Assembly (NCBI RefSeq): GCF_019511665.1
Contig: NZ_JAEUAW010000001.1
Span: forward strand, 248,001-312,000
Reading direction: 5' to 3'
Source of the DNA: Microbacterium jejuense
GTDB taxonomy: Bacteria; Actinomycetota; Actinomycetes; Actinomycetales; Microbacteriaceae
Length of the DNA: 64,000 nt
Part shown: one piece after another, positions 11,001-26,000 of the stretch
How positions within the stretch are numbered: the first letter of the stretch is position 1
Layout: each line of letters begins with the position of its first letter
The notes under the pieces: model-generated
Told to the model about the DNA's origin: nothing
Seen by the model: the letters and a program-made list of their open reading frames with translations, nothing else
The model's database searches: none
Translations under genes and position numbers: made by a program

Positions 11001-14000
11001 CCCTCGGCCCCCAGTCCACCATTGCTCCTGTCACGAGCGGATTCGCAGGCGTCGCCGTCACGGCGACCGACAGCACGTACCTCGCCGGCATCGGCATCTC
11101 GGCAGGCGGGTCGGGCACGGCGGCCGTCACGCTCTCGGGATCGGTATCGGTCGCCACCGTCCACGTCGAATCGTGGATCGGTGCGGGTGCCCGCATCAAC
11201 TGCGGCGACGTGACGTGCAGCGTGAACGACCCCGCGTCGGCCGGAACCGCGCAGTCCGTCCTCGTGTCGGCATCCAGCTCGTTCCGCACCCTCGGCCTGG
11301 CCGCCGCCCTCGCGATCGGCGGCACGGCGGGTGTCGGCGCCTCGGCCGCGGTGCGGGTCATCGACCTGACCACGACCGCAGAGATCCGCGGCGGCGCCGT
11401 GGTGAACGCGCGCGACGACATCGTCATCGTCGCCGACTCGTCGCTCGATGTCATCTCGGTCAACGCCGCCGCCGGCGGCGGCACCGTGGGGGTCGCCGGC
11501 ACCGTCGGCGTCACCGTCGTGACGACCTCGACCGTCGCGCGCACGGGCACCGGCGTCGTGTTGCGCGCGGGCGGCGACATCGGCGTCTTCGCCCGCTCGG
11601 ACGATCGGCTCATCCTCGTCACCGCGTCGGTGGCCGCGGGGTATGTGGGGGTCGGCGTCGGAGTCGGTGTCGCCGTCGTCGACAAGACCACCAAGGCGCT
11701 GATCGGGCAGAACAACACGATCGTCGTCGGCGGCAACGGCGCCGCAGGCCTGCCGGGCGTCAGCAACGGTCTCATCGCCGCGGGCGACTTCGCCTTCCTC
11801 GGCGAGTTCCACGGCCTGGCCGTCCAGGCGATCTCGCGCGAGAGCCTGTTCGGTCTGGTGGCGGGCGTCGGTGCCGGCTTCGTCGGCGTCACCGCCAACG
11901 TCGGGGTGAACATCTTCACCGTCGTCACGCAGGCCTACATCGACCTCGGATCGACCGTGAACGCGGCCGGCGCGGTGTCGGCGGCATCCAGTCAGCAGGG
12001 CGTCTCGGTCACCGCGGGCGACCGCTTCGACTCGGTCACCTTCGCGGGCGGGGCGGCCGGCGGCTTCGTCGGCGCCGCCGGCGGCGTCGACATCGGCGTC
12101 GCGAGCATCGGCGTGACCGCCTACCTCGCCACCGGCACCGATGTGTGGGCCAAGGGCGACGTCGCCGTCAACGCCCTCGGCATCAAGCACGTGCAGTCGT
12201 ACGCGATGAGCGTCGGCGCCGGCTTCGTGGGTGCCGCCGGGGCCGTGTCGGTGTGGTCGATCGGCACGCAGCCCACCGCCTCGTACTCCAGCGACGGCAA
12301 CGGACCCGACCGCGGGGCGTGGAGCGCGGCCACCTCGTACAACACCGGCGACGTCGTGACCTTCGCGGGGCAGCGGTACGCGGCCAAGCGCGTCAGCAAG
12401 GGCGCCCAGCCGAACACGTCCCCGGCGGACTGGAGCGCGATCCAGGACTCCGACCCGACGAACTACGGGGGCGGGCAGAGCTCGCAGGGCGACGCCGACA
12501 AGGTCGTCGCCGGCGGCGGCACGGGCGGCTGGAAGTCGATCCTCGGCGACGCACCCTCCGGCTCGGGAAGCACTCCGTACGAGAGCACCGTGTACGGCAC
12601 GATGGCGAGCACCGGCACCGCCGTCGGCAGCTCGTCGAGCCAGACGTCGCCGACCTCGCAGCGCTTCACACAGCCCGCACCGCCGTCGGGCACGTCGGCC
12701 GGCATCTACGGCAGCGTGCACTCGCAGCTCGCCGACATCAGCGTCATCGCGACGGACGAACTCGAGGTCTTCGCGCTCGCCGGGGCGGTCGCCGGCGGCG
12801 TCGGCGCCATCGGCGCCGGCGTGACCGTGCTCACCATCGGCCTCAACACGGACGCCGGCATCTACAGCGGAGCGCATGTCTCGGCCGCAGGCCGCGTCGA
12901 CGTCAAGGCGCTCGCGACCGAACGCACGACGCAGATCGGCGTCGCGGGAGCCGGCGGCTTCATCGCCATCGCCGGGCAGGTCGCCGTGCTCGGCGACCAC
13001 GCGGCGCAGACCGCCCACGTCGACACCGGATCGTTCGTCGACCGCGCCGACGGCGGACTGCATGTGAACGCCCGAGCCGACCGCGAGGTCTCGGTCTACG
13101 CGATCGGCGTCACCGTCGGCGCGGGTGCCGCCGGGGTCTCGATCGCGGTCATCACGATCGACGGCGACGCACGCGCCCGCGTCGGCGCTGTCGCTCTCGG
13201 CCACATCGGCGGCCTCGAGGTGCGTGCCTCCGATCGCTTCGTCCCCACCGTCCTGTCGGTCGGCGTCGCCGGCGGCATCGCGGTCGGCCTGAGCGGCGTC
13301 GTCGCCGTCATCACGTACTCCGGCGTCACTCGTGCCGACTCCTTCGCCACCGGCACCGTCGACGGCGACGTCACCGTCGCCGCGTCGGCCGAGCGCTCCA
13401 CCATCGCGCCGCTCGCGGTCAACGTCTCGACCGGCGTCGCCGCCGTGGGCGTCACGGTGCTGGTGGCCACCAGCGACCGCGACACCGAGGCCGAACTCGG
13501 CGGCAGCGTGAATCTGACCGCGGTGCCGACGGCGGACGTGAGCGTGACGGCATCCGCCACCAACGCCGTCCGTGCCTACACGCCGGGCGTCTCGGTCGGC
13601 GGAGCCGCCATCACCGCCATGGTGCCGATCGCCACCGTGTCGGGTCACACCACGGCGCGCCTCAGCGGCGCGGTGTCGGCCAACGATGTCACCGTCAGCG
13701 CTACCGGCCGCCAGCAGGCGTCCGCGCAGGTCGATGTGATCGGCGTCGCCGGTGCCGCCTTCAACGCCTCGGTCGCCATCGCCGTCGTCACGGACGGCGC
13801 CGAGGTCGCGGCGCGCGTCACGGGACCGGCATCCATCACCGCCACCGGCGCCGTCGTCGTCAGCGCCACGCAGCCCGGACGCAATGAGGCGATCGCGCTG
13901 GTCAACAGCATCCAGGTGAGCATGGCGTTCTCGGGGGCCGTGGTCATCGCCGATGCGCACCTCGGAAGCGCGCTCATCGCGGCACTCGACGGCGACGTCG

Positions 14001-17000
14001 TCTCGTCGGCCGCGGTGCAGGTGACGGCGAACGGTCAGAACTTCGCGCAGGCCAAGGTGCTGCTCGTCGCCGGCTCGCTGGGCGTCGGCATCGGCGTCAA
14101 CGTGCTCACCGCTGTAGTGACGGCCGCCGCTGTGGTCGCGGCGACGTCGGCCGACGCGAACAACGACCAGCTCATCTCCAGCTCGGGCACCGTCGCCTTC
14201 AGCGCGACGTCGGCCAACACGGCCGACGTCCACACCGATCTCGCCGGCGGCGGGCTGCTCGGCGGAGCGGCCGTGTCGGTCCCGACCGCGACGGTCGCCG
14301 GTGCGACCACCGCGTCGGTCGAAGGCGACGTCACCGGCAACGCGGGCGTGAGCGTCAGCGCCACCAGCGCCAACCGTGCGACGAGCGAGGTCGTGCTGGT
14401 CGCCATCGGCGGCATCGCCGGCGCAGCCGTCAACGTCTCGACCGCAGAGATCACCGCCGCAGCCGCCACGACCGCCGATGTGAAGGCCGGCTCGACCGTC
14501 AGCGCGCCAGGCGATCCCGTCACCGTCCAGGCGACGTCGGCGAACCGCGCCACCTCGAGCACGCTCGCCGTCGGCGCCGGCATCGGCGCGGCGGTCGCGG
14601 TGCAGATCACGCTGGCCGAGGTGGCCGGCGCGACCACCGCACGCTTCGACGGCGACATCCTGTCGACGCCGACCAAGACGGGCAGCCTGTTCGTACAGGC
14701 CCAGGGCGGCAACCAGGCGGTCGCCGACACCAAGGTGCTCACGATCTCGGCCGGGCTCAGCGGCACAGGTGTCAGCTCGCGCGCGATCGTGTCGGGAGAG
14801 ACGCTGGCCGTGATCGGCTCGACGGCGTCGGTGAACGTGTCGGGCGCCGTGATGGTGAAGGCGCTGCTGTCGTCCTTCGGCGGCGAGCAGAACCTCGCGC
14901 GCAGCACGCTGCAGGGCTTCGCCCTCGGCGGCATCGCCGCCGGCATCGTCGTCATCGAGGCCACGGTGTCGGGCTCGGTGCACGCCCTCTTGAACGGTGC
15001 CATCGCTGGATCCGGGTCGATCACGCTGGACGCCGACGCGACCATGCACGCGGTCGCCGACAGCCTCTTCGTCGCCGCGGGGCTGGGGACGCTCACCGGC
15101 ATCGCCACCACCGCCACCGTCTCGGCCGACACCGTGGCCGGGGGCGACGACGCCGGCAGCGTCGCGACCACGAGCGGCCTGTTCACCGTGACCGCCGACT
15201 CGACGTACACGGCCGAGTCGACCTCGAACGCCCCGACGATCGGCGGCGTCGCCATCATCGTCCAGCTGCCGCTGGCGCGGGTCAGCGGCCGCACCGGCGC
15301 CGTCTACGCCGGACAGGTCGCAGGCGCCTCGTCGGCGTCGGCCGCGGCGAACTCGCACAACACGGCGATGGCCGACGCCTCCGAGCTCATCGCGATCTCG
15401 CTCATCGGCGTCATCATCGCCTACGCGCTCGGCGAGATGACGGCCACGACCGAGGCGGGCCTCGGCGGCGCGAACGTGGGCGGCGGCTCGGTCACCGTCA
15501 CCGCGACCTCCGACGACGACGCGCAAGCCATCGTCGGCGGCCTGTCGGGCGGGGGACTCGCGGTGTCGCTGCTGCGGCCGGAAGCGCGCTCGACCGGCAT
15601 CACGCGGGCGTTCGTCGGCCCGAGCAAGACCGTCACGGCGGGTTCGCTGACGATCAGCGCGATCGCCACGCCGGACGCCACCGCCGAGGCCAAGATGGTG
15701 GGCATCAGCCTTCTCGCCAACGTGCTGGTGAGCAACCCGATCGCGACCGTCGCGGGAACGACGGAGGCGTTCATCGGCTTCGACGAGACGGTGTCGCTCG
15801 GCGCCGGAGCCCTCACGCTCGCGGCCACGCGCACCGCCAACGCGAGCGCGACCGGCAGCAGCGTCCAGGTGTCGCCGATCTCGCTGTCGGGCATCACGCT
15901 CGAGGCCAAGACGCAGGGCACGGTCTCGACGCACATCGACGACCGCGCGGACGTCACCGCCGGCTCCGTGACGATGACGGCCGGCGGATCCAGCACGCCG
16001 GTCGCCTCCAGCACCACCGTCGGCATCTCGCTGCTCGGCGGCACCGTCGTCGCGATGAACACCACCGACGCGACGACCGTCGCCAGCTGGGTCGGACCGG
16101 CCGATGGCGTCGCCGCGGCCGACGCCGCCGACCCGGCGAGCGTCACCACGTCCGGTGCCGGCGGCATCACGGTCGCCACCGACTACACGTCCCACGTGTA
16201 CGTCATGGCAGTCGCCGCAGGATTCGGCGTGCTGGCTGCAGGCTCATACATCCAGGGCACCGCGACCAACACCGCCACGGCCCTCGTCTACCTCGGCGAC
16301 CGTGCCGAGCTGCGCGCCAACGGCGGCGGGGCCATCGTGTTCGACGCCGCCGCGGTGACGACCGCCATCGCCGACGCCGTCGGCTTCAACGCCGGACTCG
16401 GGTTCGCGGTCGGCCAGACGACCACGACGGCCGACCTGCGCCCGACGATCAAGGCGTACACCGTCTCGGGCGGCGTGCTGAGCGGAGCGACAGTCACCGT
16501 GCGGGCCCGCAGCAACACCGACGCCGCCGGTGCGGCGATCCGCCCGACGTACACGTACAACACCGTCCTCGGCGACAACTCGCCGACGGTGGTCGCACCC
16601 GCCTTCGCCCGTGCTTCGCTCGGCGGCGCCTCGCTGCTCGGCAGCGTCACGGGTGCCGAAGGGCACGCCATCAACTCGCCGACGGTGCGCGCCGCGATCG
16701 GCTCCGGCACCACCGTGTCGTCCACCGGCGCGCTGTGGGTGATCGCACGCTCGCTCGGCGACGCGCAGGTCGATGCGTACTCGCTCGCCGCCGCTGTCGG
16801 GATCGGCGTCGGGATGGTCGACGGCTATGCCACGAGCGGCGGCAGCGTCACCGCCGAGTTCCACGGGCTCTCGGGCGCGCTCGGCTCCGCGAACATCCTC
16901 ACCTTCGTGACCGCGACGGCCCTGACCGAAGGCCGTGCGGTCGGCGGCGGAGTCCTCGCCGGCGCGACGAACGGCACACAGACCTCGAACGTCGCACCGA

Positions 17001-20000
17001 CGGTGCGCACGCTCGTGGGCGGCACCCTCACGACGACGAGCGGCATCGAGGTCCGCAGCGACGTGCGCACCGCCGCCACCGCCGTCTACCGGGCTCTGTC
17101 GCTCTCGGGCTTCGTGTCGGCGAGCTTCGGGACGATCACCGCCACCGACGAGTCCGACGTCCGCACGGCGGTCGTCGGCAGCGGATCGGTCAAGAGCAAC
17201 GGCGGCAACGTCACGATCGAGGCCTGGCACAACTTCGACGGCACGAAGTTCCTCACCGACAACAAGGCCGACGCGTCGGTCGTGCAGACGACGTTCGCCT
17301 TCGGCCTGTCGATCGGATCGTCGAGCCTCCACGCGACAGCCAAGGCGGTCGTCAAGGCCGAGGTCGAAGCCGGTGCGACCGTGGCAGCCCCCAACGGCAA
17401 CGTGGTGCTCAGGGCGCTGTCGGGCAATTACGCGGACTCGTTCTACAAGCGCACCGGCGGGGCCCTGATCAACGTCCAGCCCAACTCCAACCCGACCTCG
17501 ACCGCGTCGGGTACGACGGCCGCGAACCTGCTCGGTCACGTGAACGTCAGCGGCGCGAACGGCGCGAAGGGTCTCACGGTCCTGGCCCAGGGCAATGACC
17601 GTGCCGAGGCCGGCATCCGCAACGTGGGCGGCGGTCTCATCCAGATCGGCAGCTCGTCGTCGACGGCCGAGGGACACCCCGTCGTCAGCGTCACGCTCGG
17701 GGGAGCGGCATCCATCATCCGCGTCGAGGGTGCGATCAGCGCGAAGGCGATCAGCTCGTACGACGCGGACGCCAGCACCTACAGCGCCACGGGCGGTGTG
17801 CTGAACGTCTCGAGCTTCGACGCCCGCGCCTCGATGAACCCCACCTCGTCCGCCACCATCACGGGCGGAGCGTCGATCATCGCCGGCGGGGCGATCGAGC
17901 TGACGGCGGCCGCCAATCCGCCACTGCCGCCCGCGTCCGACGGCACCTTCGACGCCGTCGGCGGCGTGGACGGAACCGCGCACACCATCACATTCGGCGC
18001 CGTCCACAACTCCAGCACCGGCGACACCGTCACGTACAACGCGCAGGGCCAGCCGACCGTATCGGGCCTCGTCCCCGGCCGCCAGTACTCGATCATCGTC
18101 ATCGACGCCGACACGGTGCAGCTGGGTGTGGTGTACAGCAGCGACAACGTCAGCACGGTCTACGACACCATCGGCTTCGGCACCCGCAAGCACGGCCTGA
18201 ACACCGGCGACGTCCTGCTGTACCAGCTCGTCAACGGCGGCACACCGATCGGCGGCCTCACCACCGACACGCTCTACGAGGTGTACAAGGTCGACGACAG
18301 CACGATCAAGCTCCGCGCGATCGGCGCGGCCACCACGACCGACACCGTGAGCGCCGGCGCCGTCGACAACGGCACGCACACGATCGGCGGTTCCAGCGGG
18401 TTCCACAACGGCGACTACGTGACCTACCACGCCCCGGCGGCGACCGCGACGTTCACGTCCGGTCAGGTCGACAAGCAGTGGGACTCCGGCAGCAACACGT
18501 GGGTCGCCACCACGGGCTCGAACACCGACAACATCTACTTCGCCCGCGACACGAGCCCGGCGGACAACTCGTTCGACGACATCGGCTTCGCCAGCGGACA
18601 GCTCGTGCGCTACTTCACGACCGGCACGCCCATCAGCGGGCTCACCAACGGCGCGTACTACTGGGTCATCCGCAAGAGCGGCCAGAGCTACCAGCTGGCG
18701 GCCACGAAGTGCAAGGCGACCGGGCTCGCGGCCGACTGCGGCGGCAGCGCCGGCCCGATCACGCCGATCGCGATCTCGGCCAGCGGCACGAACGCCGTCG
18801 ACGTCCACTCGCTGACGGCCGCGAACAACGCACCCATCACGGGTCTCGTCGACGGTCACGGGTACTACGTCGTCGGCTGCCCGGTCAGCGGATGCGACGC
18901 GAACGGCTACCAGCTCTCGCTGACCGCGGGCGGCTCGGCCATCGCGATCAGCCACACCGGCACGTCTGTCGACGGCGTCTCGTTCTCGTTCACCGGCGCC
19001 GGCCACGTGTTCCGCACCGAGGGCATCGACTTCACCGGCCAGGGCGCGACCGTGCAGAAGCTGATCTTCGCGATCGCACCGGTCGCCGGCCCCGGGCCCA
19101 AGAACGAGAAGCTCGCAGGCATCGGCAGCGCGATCCCGTTCAGCGCGATCGGCGGCGACCAGATCGTGTCGGCCTCGGCGACGGGCGGTGGCGGGGGCGC
19201 CATCAGCGTCAGTGCGGCCGACTCGTGGGCCGTCTCGGACGCCACGGTCTCGGCGAGCGTCGGAAGCGGTGCGAACGTCACGGGCGGCGCGGTCACCATC
19301 ACCACCGACGGCCACTCGGACGCGAAGGCGATCTCGTCGAACGACAGCGGCGGACTCATCTCGGTCAACTCGGCCAAGGCGGAGGCCGACGTGCACCTGA
19401 CGAGCACGGTGTCGGTGGCCTCCGGCGCGACACTCACCGCGACGAACGCGCTGGTGGTCGCGGCGAACGGCTCGCTCAAGCCGGTGGTCATCGCCTCGTC
19501 CGACTCGGGCGGCCTGTTCGCCGGCGGCGAGGGCGGCGAGACGGCGCGGCTGGACTACACGACGACCGCCGACGTCGCGGGCACCCTGATCTCGCTCAAC
19601 AACACCGCGACCGTCGAGGCCCACACCGCCGTGTTCGGCTACGCGCAGGGCACCGCCGACCTCGGCACCTTCGCCGGCAGCGCCGAGACCTACACCGACT
19701 TCCATGTCGGCCAGGGTGCGAGCAAGTCGTGGGACGGCGACACCTACAACCTGTGGAGCGCGCAGGCGCTCACCCGCAGCACCGTCTCGGGCACCGTCAA
19801 GGGCCGCTCCGTGTTCGTGCACGCCATCGTCGACCCGGTGTCGATCGAAGCTCGCTCCGACACCAGCACCGGGGCGTTCGGCGCCGATTCCGACGCCAAC
19901 ACCTACGTGTACGTCCGCGGCACCGCCGAGGTCGTGCTGGCGAACGGCGCGGTCCTCGAGGGCCAGGTGGCGACGGAGCTGAACGCCGAGTACAAGACGT

Positions 20001-23000
20001 GGGACGTCATCTCGCACGCCTTCGCGAACTGCGACTGCTTCGGCGGCGACACCGACGCCGACGCCGTGATCGACGCGCAGACGCTCGCCAAGGTCACCGG
20101 CCGCACCGGATCGGTGATCCGCACCGCGGACCTCACGGTCGCGGTGAACCAGCGGGCGACCGCCTCGGACTTCGACCGCGACGCCGACACGTCCGAGGGC
20201 TTCCTCGACTTCGGCAACGGCGGCGTGGGATCGGGACCGACCTCGTTGTCGCGGCAGACGTTCTGGCAGGTGCGGGTCATCATGCTCGGCGAGCCGAACC
20301 CGGTCCTCGAGGTGGACTCCGCGGGCAACATCACGAACATCGTGAACGTGCGCGTGTGCGACGACCAGGGCCACTGCTACGAAGACAACCCCTTCACGAA
20401 CACGCACACCGCCGGCCAGCTCACCGGCACGACGTTCACCGTCGACGACATCGTGTACGACCACGGTGCGCAGGCGCGCTTCCTCACCAACGAGATGGGA
20501 AGCCTCGGCGACCCGGGCGTGATCTGGGGCCGCGGCGGCACGTTCGAGTTCCAGCAGACGTGGGACTGGGTCAAGCTCCTCAATGCGTCGAGCCTCAACA
20601 TGGTGACGAACATCATCGACGTGGTGAACATCCTCAACTCGCCGCTCATCGACATCCGCGTCGACTCGGTGCCCGACGACGCGTCGAGCGCGAACACGCC
20701 GGGCCTCAGCGAGGCCGGACCCGCGACGACGTTCGACTTCGACATCCTGTACCGGTTCCCGCCGACGCTCGTGCAGCTCGTGAACTCGTGCGCCTACTCG
20801 TGCCCGACCCGCAACCCGTTCATCCGGCTCGACGACTACATCGAGAACCCGCTCGGCACGACGCAGATCACCAACGCGTCGGGCGACATCCTTTCGGGCC
20901 CGGGCCACGAGCTCATCCGCACGAACGTGCTCGACCTCGACGCGCCGCACGGCGACATCGGCCACCAGAGCCCGACCCACGCGAACCCCGACCCCGAGCG
21001 CAACCCGATCGAGGTGGAGCTCGTGAAGTACCTCCACCCGTCGGCGGAGTTCTGCGGCGGAGGCTACGGTCCGGCCCCGTGCCTGCACGACATCGTCGTG
21101 ACGGTGGATGCCGGCAAGGACGCGGTCCTCGACCTCACGGCCTTCCGCCGCACCGACCAGACGCTGACCGACCCGATCACGGTGCCGGTCGCCCGCATCC
21201 GCGCGGGCGACGATGTGGACGTCGTGCTCAACGACAGCAAGGCCGGGGACGACACCTCGTCGCTGTCGCTGGTCGAGGTCGACGTGTACAACCCTGGCAC
21301 GAGCTACTACGACTACACGTACTTCGGCCAGTACAACCCGGCGCTCAGCGACGGCAGTCCGCTGAACCCGTGCCCCGGCGGCGCGTGCGGCTCCGGCTCG
21401 GGCAAGTACGAGAAGCACTTCCGCCCCGACGTGTCGGATCCCGACCTGGCGCACATCCTGCGCGCCCTCGGCACCGACATCGACGGCGAGATCGAGTCGA
21501 CCTACGACTTCGCCGACCTGCGCGCGGGCGACGACATCGACGTCTGCCACGTCACGGTGCTCTCCACCGACCCCGGCGGCGAGGAGCCCAAGACCTGCTT
21601 CACCACAAGCATCGACAGCGCCACGCACACCGTGACCGCCGACACGCCTGACACGACGGTGCACATCGTCGCGATGATCGACTCGGCGTGGACAGGCGGC
21701 GCCGGTCACACCGGACCCGTCGACGACCCCGGCATGAGCGTGAACGTGTCGCAGATCTTCCTGCGCACGAACGGGAACATCACCGCGACCGAGATCACCG
21801 GCGACATGCTGGTCGGCCACATCCACTCGACCCACGGCGACGTGGTGCTGCACTCGCCGCAGCGGATCCTCGACGCCGACGGCCGGCCCACGATCGACGT
21901 GACGGGCGTCAACATCACGATGTACGCGGGCGAAGGCGGCGTGCTCGGCGGCATCGGCGTCCCGAACAATTGGCTCGAGATCAACACGGCCGTGAACCAG
22001 CCGAGCGGCATCGCCGGTGGCGTGCTCAAGGCGTACGACACCGCGGCAGCCCTCGGCGGGGGCTCGACCGAGGGCATCTTCCTCGACGAGCTCACCGGCG
22101 ACATGCCCATCTGGGAGATCTTCACCGGCGGCAGCTCGTCGCTCGCGACAGGCAACGTCGGCCTGCGGACGACGGGTGGCAGCATCCTGAACGCGAAGCT
22201 CAACGCCGATGAAGACAACGTCCGCGGCGACTCGGTCGACATGGATGCCAACGGCGGCGGGTCGATCGGCCTCGTCTCGAAGGACGTCATGGTGGACTCG
22301 GGTCGCGCGCCCCCGTTCGAGTGCACGTACCTCAATTGCGGCAACGACCCGGCCTCGCCGTACCTCTCCGACCCGCGCCTGGCCCAGGCGGGCGACGACG
22401 TCGGTCTCGAGGCCACAGGCGGCATCTACTACACCGAGACCGACGCGTACCTGCGTCTCGTGCTCGCCCACTCCTTCACGGGGAACATCCGGCTCACGGT
22501 GCGTGAGACCCAGGCTCTCGACGAGGATCTCTACCTCGTCGCCTCGGGCAGCGCCCTCTTCGCCGAATCGCACTTCCGGGCCCCGACGTCCGACGACGAC
22601 CACCCGCGTCCGGTGGCGCACGGCACCATCTTCGCCGAGACCGGCGGCGTCGAGCTCCGCGTCGGCGACGACGTGACTCTGCACCAGAACAGCCAGATCC
22701 TGGCGAACCTGTCGATCGACATCCGCGGCGACTACGGCAACGTCGACACCGGCTCGGTGCTCACCGAGTACGGCACGTCGATGATCCTCCGCGGCCGCAT
22801 CATCGCCGACTGCGTCGTCACGGCGGGCGTCTTCGGGGCCGACCCCATGGGCACGTGCGCACCGTCCACCGCCAACCCGGTCCCCGGACAGCAGACGAAC
22901 ATCTGGGGCGGCATCGACGTCGACGTCATCCAGCTCGGCGACCGCTCGGGCCTCGACCGCGACAACACCAAGATCACATGGGGGAGCGCGGGCTACATCT

Positions 23001-26000
23001 TCCTCGGCTCCAAGACCACGGTGCACGGCAACCTCGACAGCACGTCGAACACGACCGACGGCGAAGACGTCATCACCGTCTACTACCTGCAGTCGATGAA
23101 TGTGATCACGAGCCCCGCCCAGCCGGGCACCGGGGCCGGACACGTGCTCAACCTCGACGGACAGGGCGAGAGCGACCACTACGCCGTCTACACCAACGGC
23201 AGCCACGGCAGCGTCCGCAACTACAACATCGAGGTGCTCGACTCGGGCCCCGCGAACCAGGGCGTCGACGACCTGGCGGTCTACGGCTTCGACGACCTCG
23301 ACCCGGCCCACAACACCGGCACCCGTGCCGACGACATCTGGCTGCTGCGGGCGCTCACCTGCATCGACAACCAGTCGCCGTTCGGAGTCACGGTGGCGCA
23401 GGGTCAGGCGTCGTGCGTCTCGCCGAGCGAGACCGCCGACCACCCCGCGTTCATCGCCCTGCTCGCGGGCAACGAGAGTGCGGACGGCGGCATCGGGCAG
23501 TACCGCGACCGCGACCCGGCGACGGCGCCGAGCGCCCTCGTGCAGCGCATCACCTACGACCGCGCGCTCAACGGCCGCATCACGGTCTACGGCCTCGGCG
23601 GCAACGACGCGTTCTACGTCGACGACACGCAGGCCACGATGACCCTCGACGGCGGCGCCGGCAACGACGCGTTCCAGATCGGCCAGATCTTCGGCACCCA
23701 GCGCGACTCCGACCCGGCCCCGAACGGCGGCGCCCTGCTCCCGTCCGACACGTTCCCGTCGCTCGTGGCGACGACCCGCGGCTGGCTGAGCCCCGGCACC
23801 CACGCGCCGCTGCTCGCGACCGGCGGCACCGGCAACGACCGGTTCGTCGTGTACTCGAACCAGGCCGAGATCCAGCTGAACGGCGACGACGACAACGACC
23901 TGTTCATCGTGCGGGCCTTCGCGATCGCCGCCGTCTGCGACCTCAGCGCCGACAACGACACCGACTGCGATCTCGCCGACGTCGACTTCCGTCCGGCCGG
24001 GGGAGTGTTCCCGCAGGTGAACGGCAGCGCGGTCCACCCCGTGACGCACCTGTCGACCCCGACCTGCACCGGCGCCGGGTACTTCCGCTTCGACAACAAC
24101 GGCGACGGCACGTGCAATAACGCCGACGCCCACGTCACGTACAACCACGCGGCAGGCTCGAACGTCGACCTCGATAACACGAAGTGGCTCGACGACACCA
24201 TCCCGCTCGACGCGAACGGCGTCGCGGTGCCCGTCATCGGTCTCGGCTTCTCGACGAGCCGGCCGCTCGACATCCGCGCCGGCGGCGGCGAGGACGAGGT
24301 GCAGTACAACGTCAACGCCCCCGTGAACGTCGACGGCGGCACCGGCTTCGACAAGCTCGTGGTGCTGGGCACCGAGTTCGCCGACGACTTCGTGATCACC
24401 GACAAGGCGATCTACGGCGCAGGCCTCAACGTCAAGTACGCGACCATCGAGGTGCTCGAGATCGACGGGCTCGAGGGCGATGACCAGTTCTTCGTGCTCT
24501 CGACGGCGTACGGCGTGGCCTACCGGGTCATCGGCGGTCTCGGCAGCGACCAGATCTCGGTCGCGGGCGACGTGACGAGCGACATCGTCACGCGCGAGCT
24601 CGAAGGCCTCTCGGGCGCCGTCGACCACATCGTGCGCTCGAACGACCCGCGCTACGACGGCATCGTCGTCGACGGCGTGCCCTACAACCTCGCCACGGGA
24701 CCGTCCGGGCTCGTCGTCGTCCGCGAGGTCGGCACGTCCACCAGCGTGCGCGAGTCGGCCGCAGGGCCCATCGGGCAGACCGCGTACTACGAGGTGACCC
24801 TCAGCCAGGATCCGAGCGTCGGCGGCGCGAACAGGCACGTCTACGTGACCGTCTCGGCTGCGGCATCCCCCGATGAAGAGGCGCGCGACACGTTCCACAA
24901 CCCCACGGGCTTCGGGCTCAGCGACGGTCCGGCCGACACCATCTGGCTGTGCGTCGACACCGGCCCCGTGTACGGCGACCAGTGCAACAGCGCGAGCGAC
25001 TTCCAGCGCCACTACATCCGCAACGGCGTCATCGTCGACGAGGCTGGACGCGCCGTCGTCCTCACCTTCGACCAGAGCAACTGGAGCGCCGCCCAGCGCG
25101 TGTACGTCCGGGCCGTGAACGACGACCGCTCCGAAGGTGACCGCATCGTCGTGCTGCAGCACTCGGTGATCAGCGACAACCCGCTGTTCCACGGCACCGC
25201 CGTGCGGCAGCTGAACGTCCGCGTGTACGACGACGACACACCGGGCGTCTACGTCACGCACGTCGAGCCGGGCACGACGGTGCTCGACGACCGCGGCATC
25301 GTCATCGAAGGCGACACCCCGACCACGCGCCGCACCGACGACGTGCTCGTGCAGCTCGCCAAAGACCCGTGCCCGGCGTCGAACCCGGCCTGCGGCCTCG
25401 TGATCACGGTGAAGATCACGATGGATGCCGACAGCCAGAAGCTCCTGCAGATCGACGATGCGGCGGCCGAGGCCCTGCTGGGCTCGCGGTGGACGAAGTT
25501 CATCGACGCCGACGGCGGCACGCACTACGAGCTGACGTTCGACCACTCGAACTGGAACATCCTGGTCCGGCTCACCCTCATCGCCCGCCCGAACCCCGAC
25601 GCGAGCGATCCGACGACCGCCGTCATCAGCTGGGGCCAGGCGAACGCGACGAACGCCTATCGCTTCCCGAACCTGCGCAGCGGCAGCCAGCGCACCGACG
25701 TGACGGTGTACGACGACGAGTCCGCCCAGGTGGTCACGATCCCGACCGGCACCGACACCGTCGTGGTGCAGGGCGGCGCGAACGACGACTACCTCATCCG
25801 GCTCACGACCCAGCCCACCGCGAACGTGAACATCGCGATCACGCCCGACGGTCTCGTCGACGTCGTGAGCGTCAACGGCGTCGCCGTCAACCCGACGAAC
25901 TACGTCGAGATCGGCGGCGACATCCCGTCACGTCTGTTCCTCGGCTTCCTCACCTTCGCCGGCAGCACGGTCAGCCGGGCCAACGGCAGCGACACGGGCA

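Larger units (their letters stand above)
3360..17890 (+). other. Giant protein: long array of degenerate 53-65-residue repeats
   Basis: The repeat has a recognisable core: TxAWIGxGAxVxAGGDVxV, a variable strand, then VAVGGTAGVGVGVDVxVV before the next TT. Well-conserved consecutive copies start near 8745, 8965, 9149, 9335, 9495, 9655, 9850, 10015 and 10175, giving a period of 160-220 nt. The length of the region divided by that period suggests about 80 copies; this is an estimate, not a count. Alternating hydrophobic/Gly/small residues suit a beta-helix or stacked beta-solenoid. Two copies carry cysteine pairs (NCVGVSC near 9685, NCGDVTC near 11200) that could form disulfides outside the cell. 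Confidence 0.7.

Noticed and set aside
7949..25546. Very long minus-strand open frames inside the giant gene (2748 and 3100 codons), and similar ones at 1820-7762 and 25928-33625
   Set aside because: They are antisense to the giant gene and read as Arg/Asp/Gly/Ala/Val-rich low-complexity protein without domains, as expected when high-GC third positions remove stops on the other strand.
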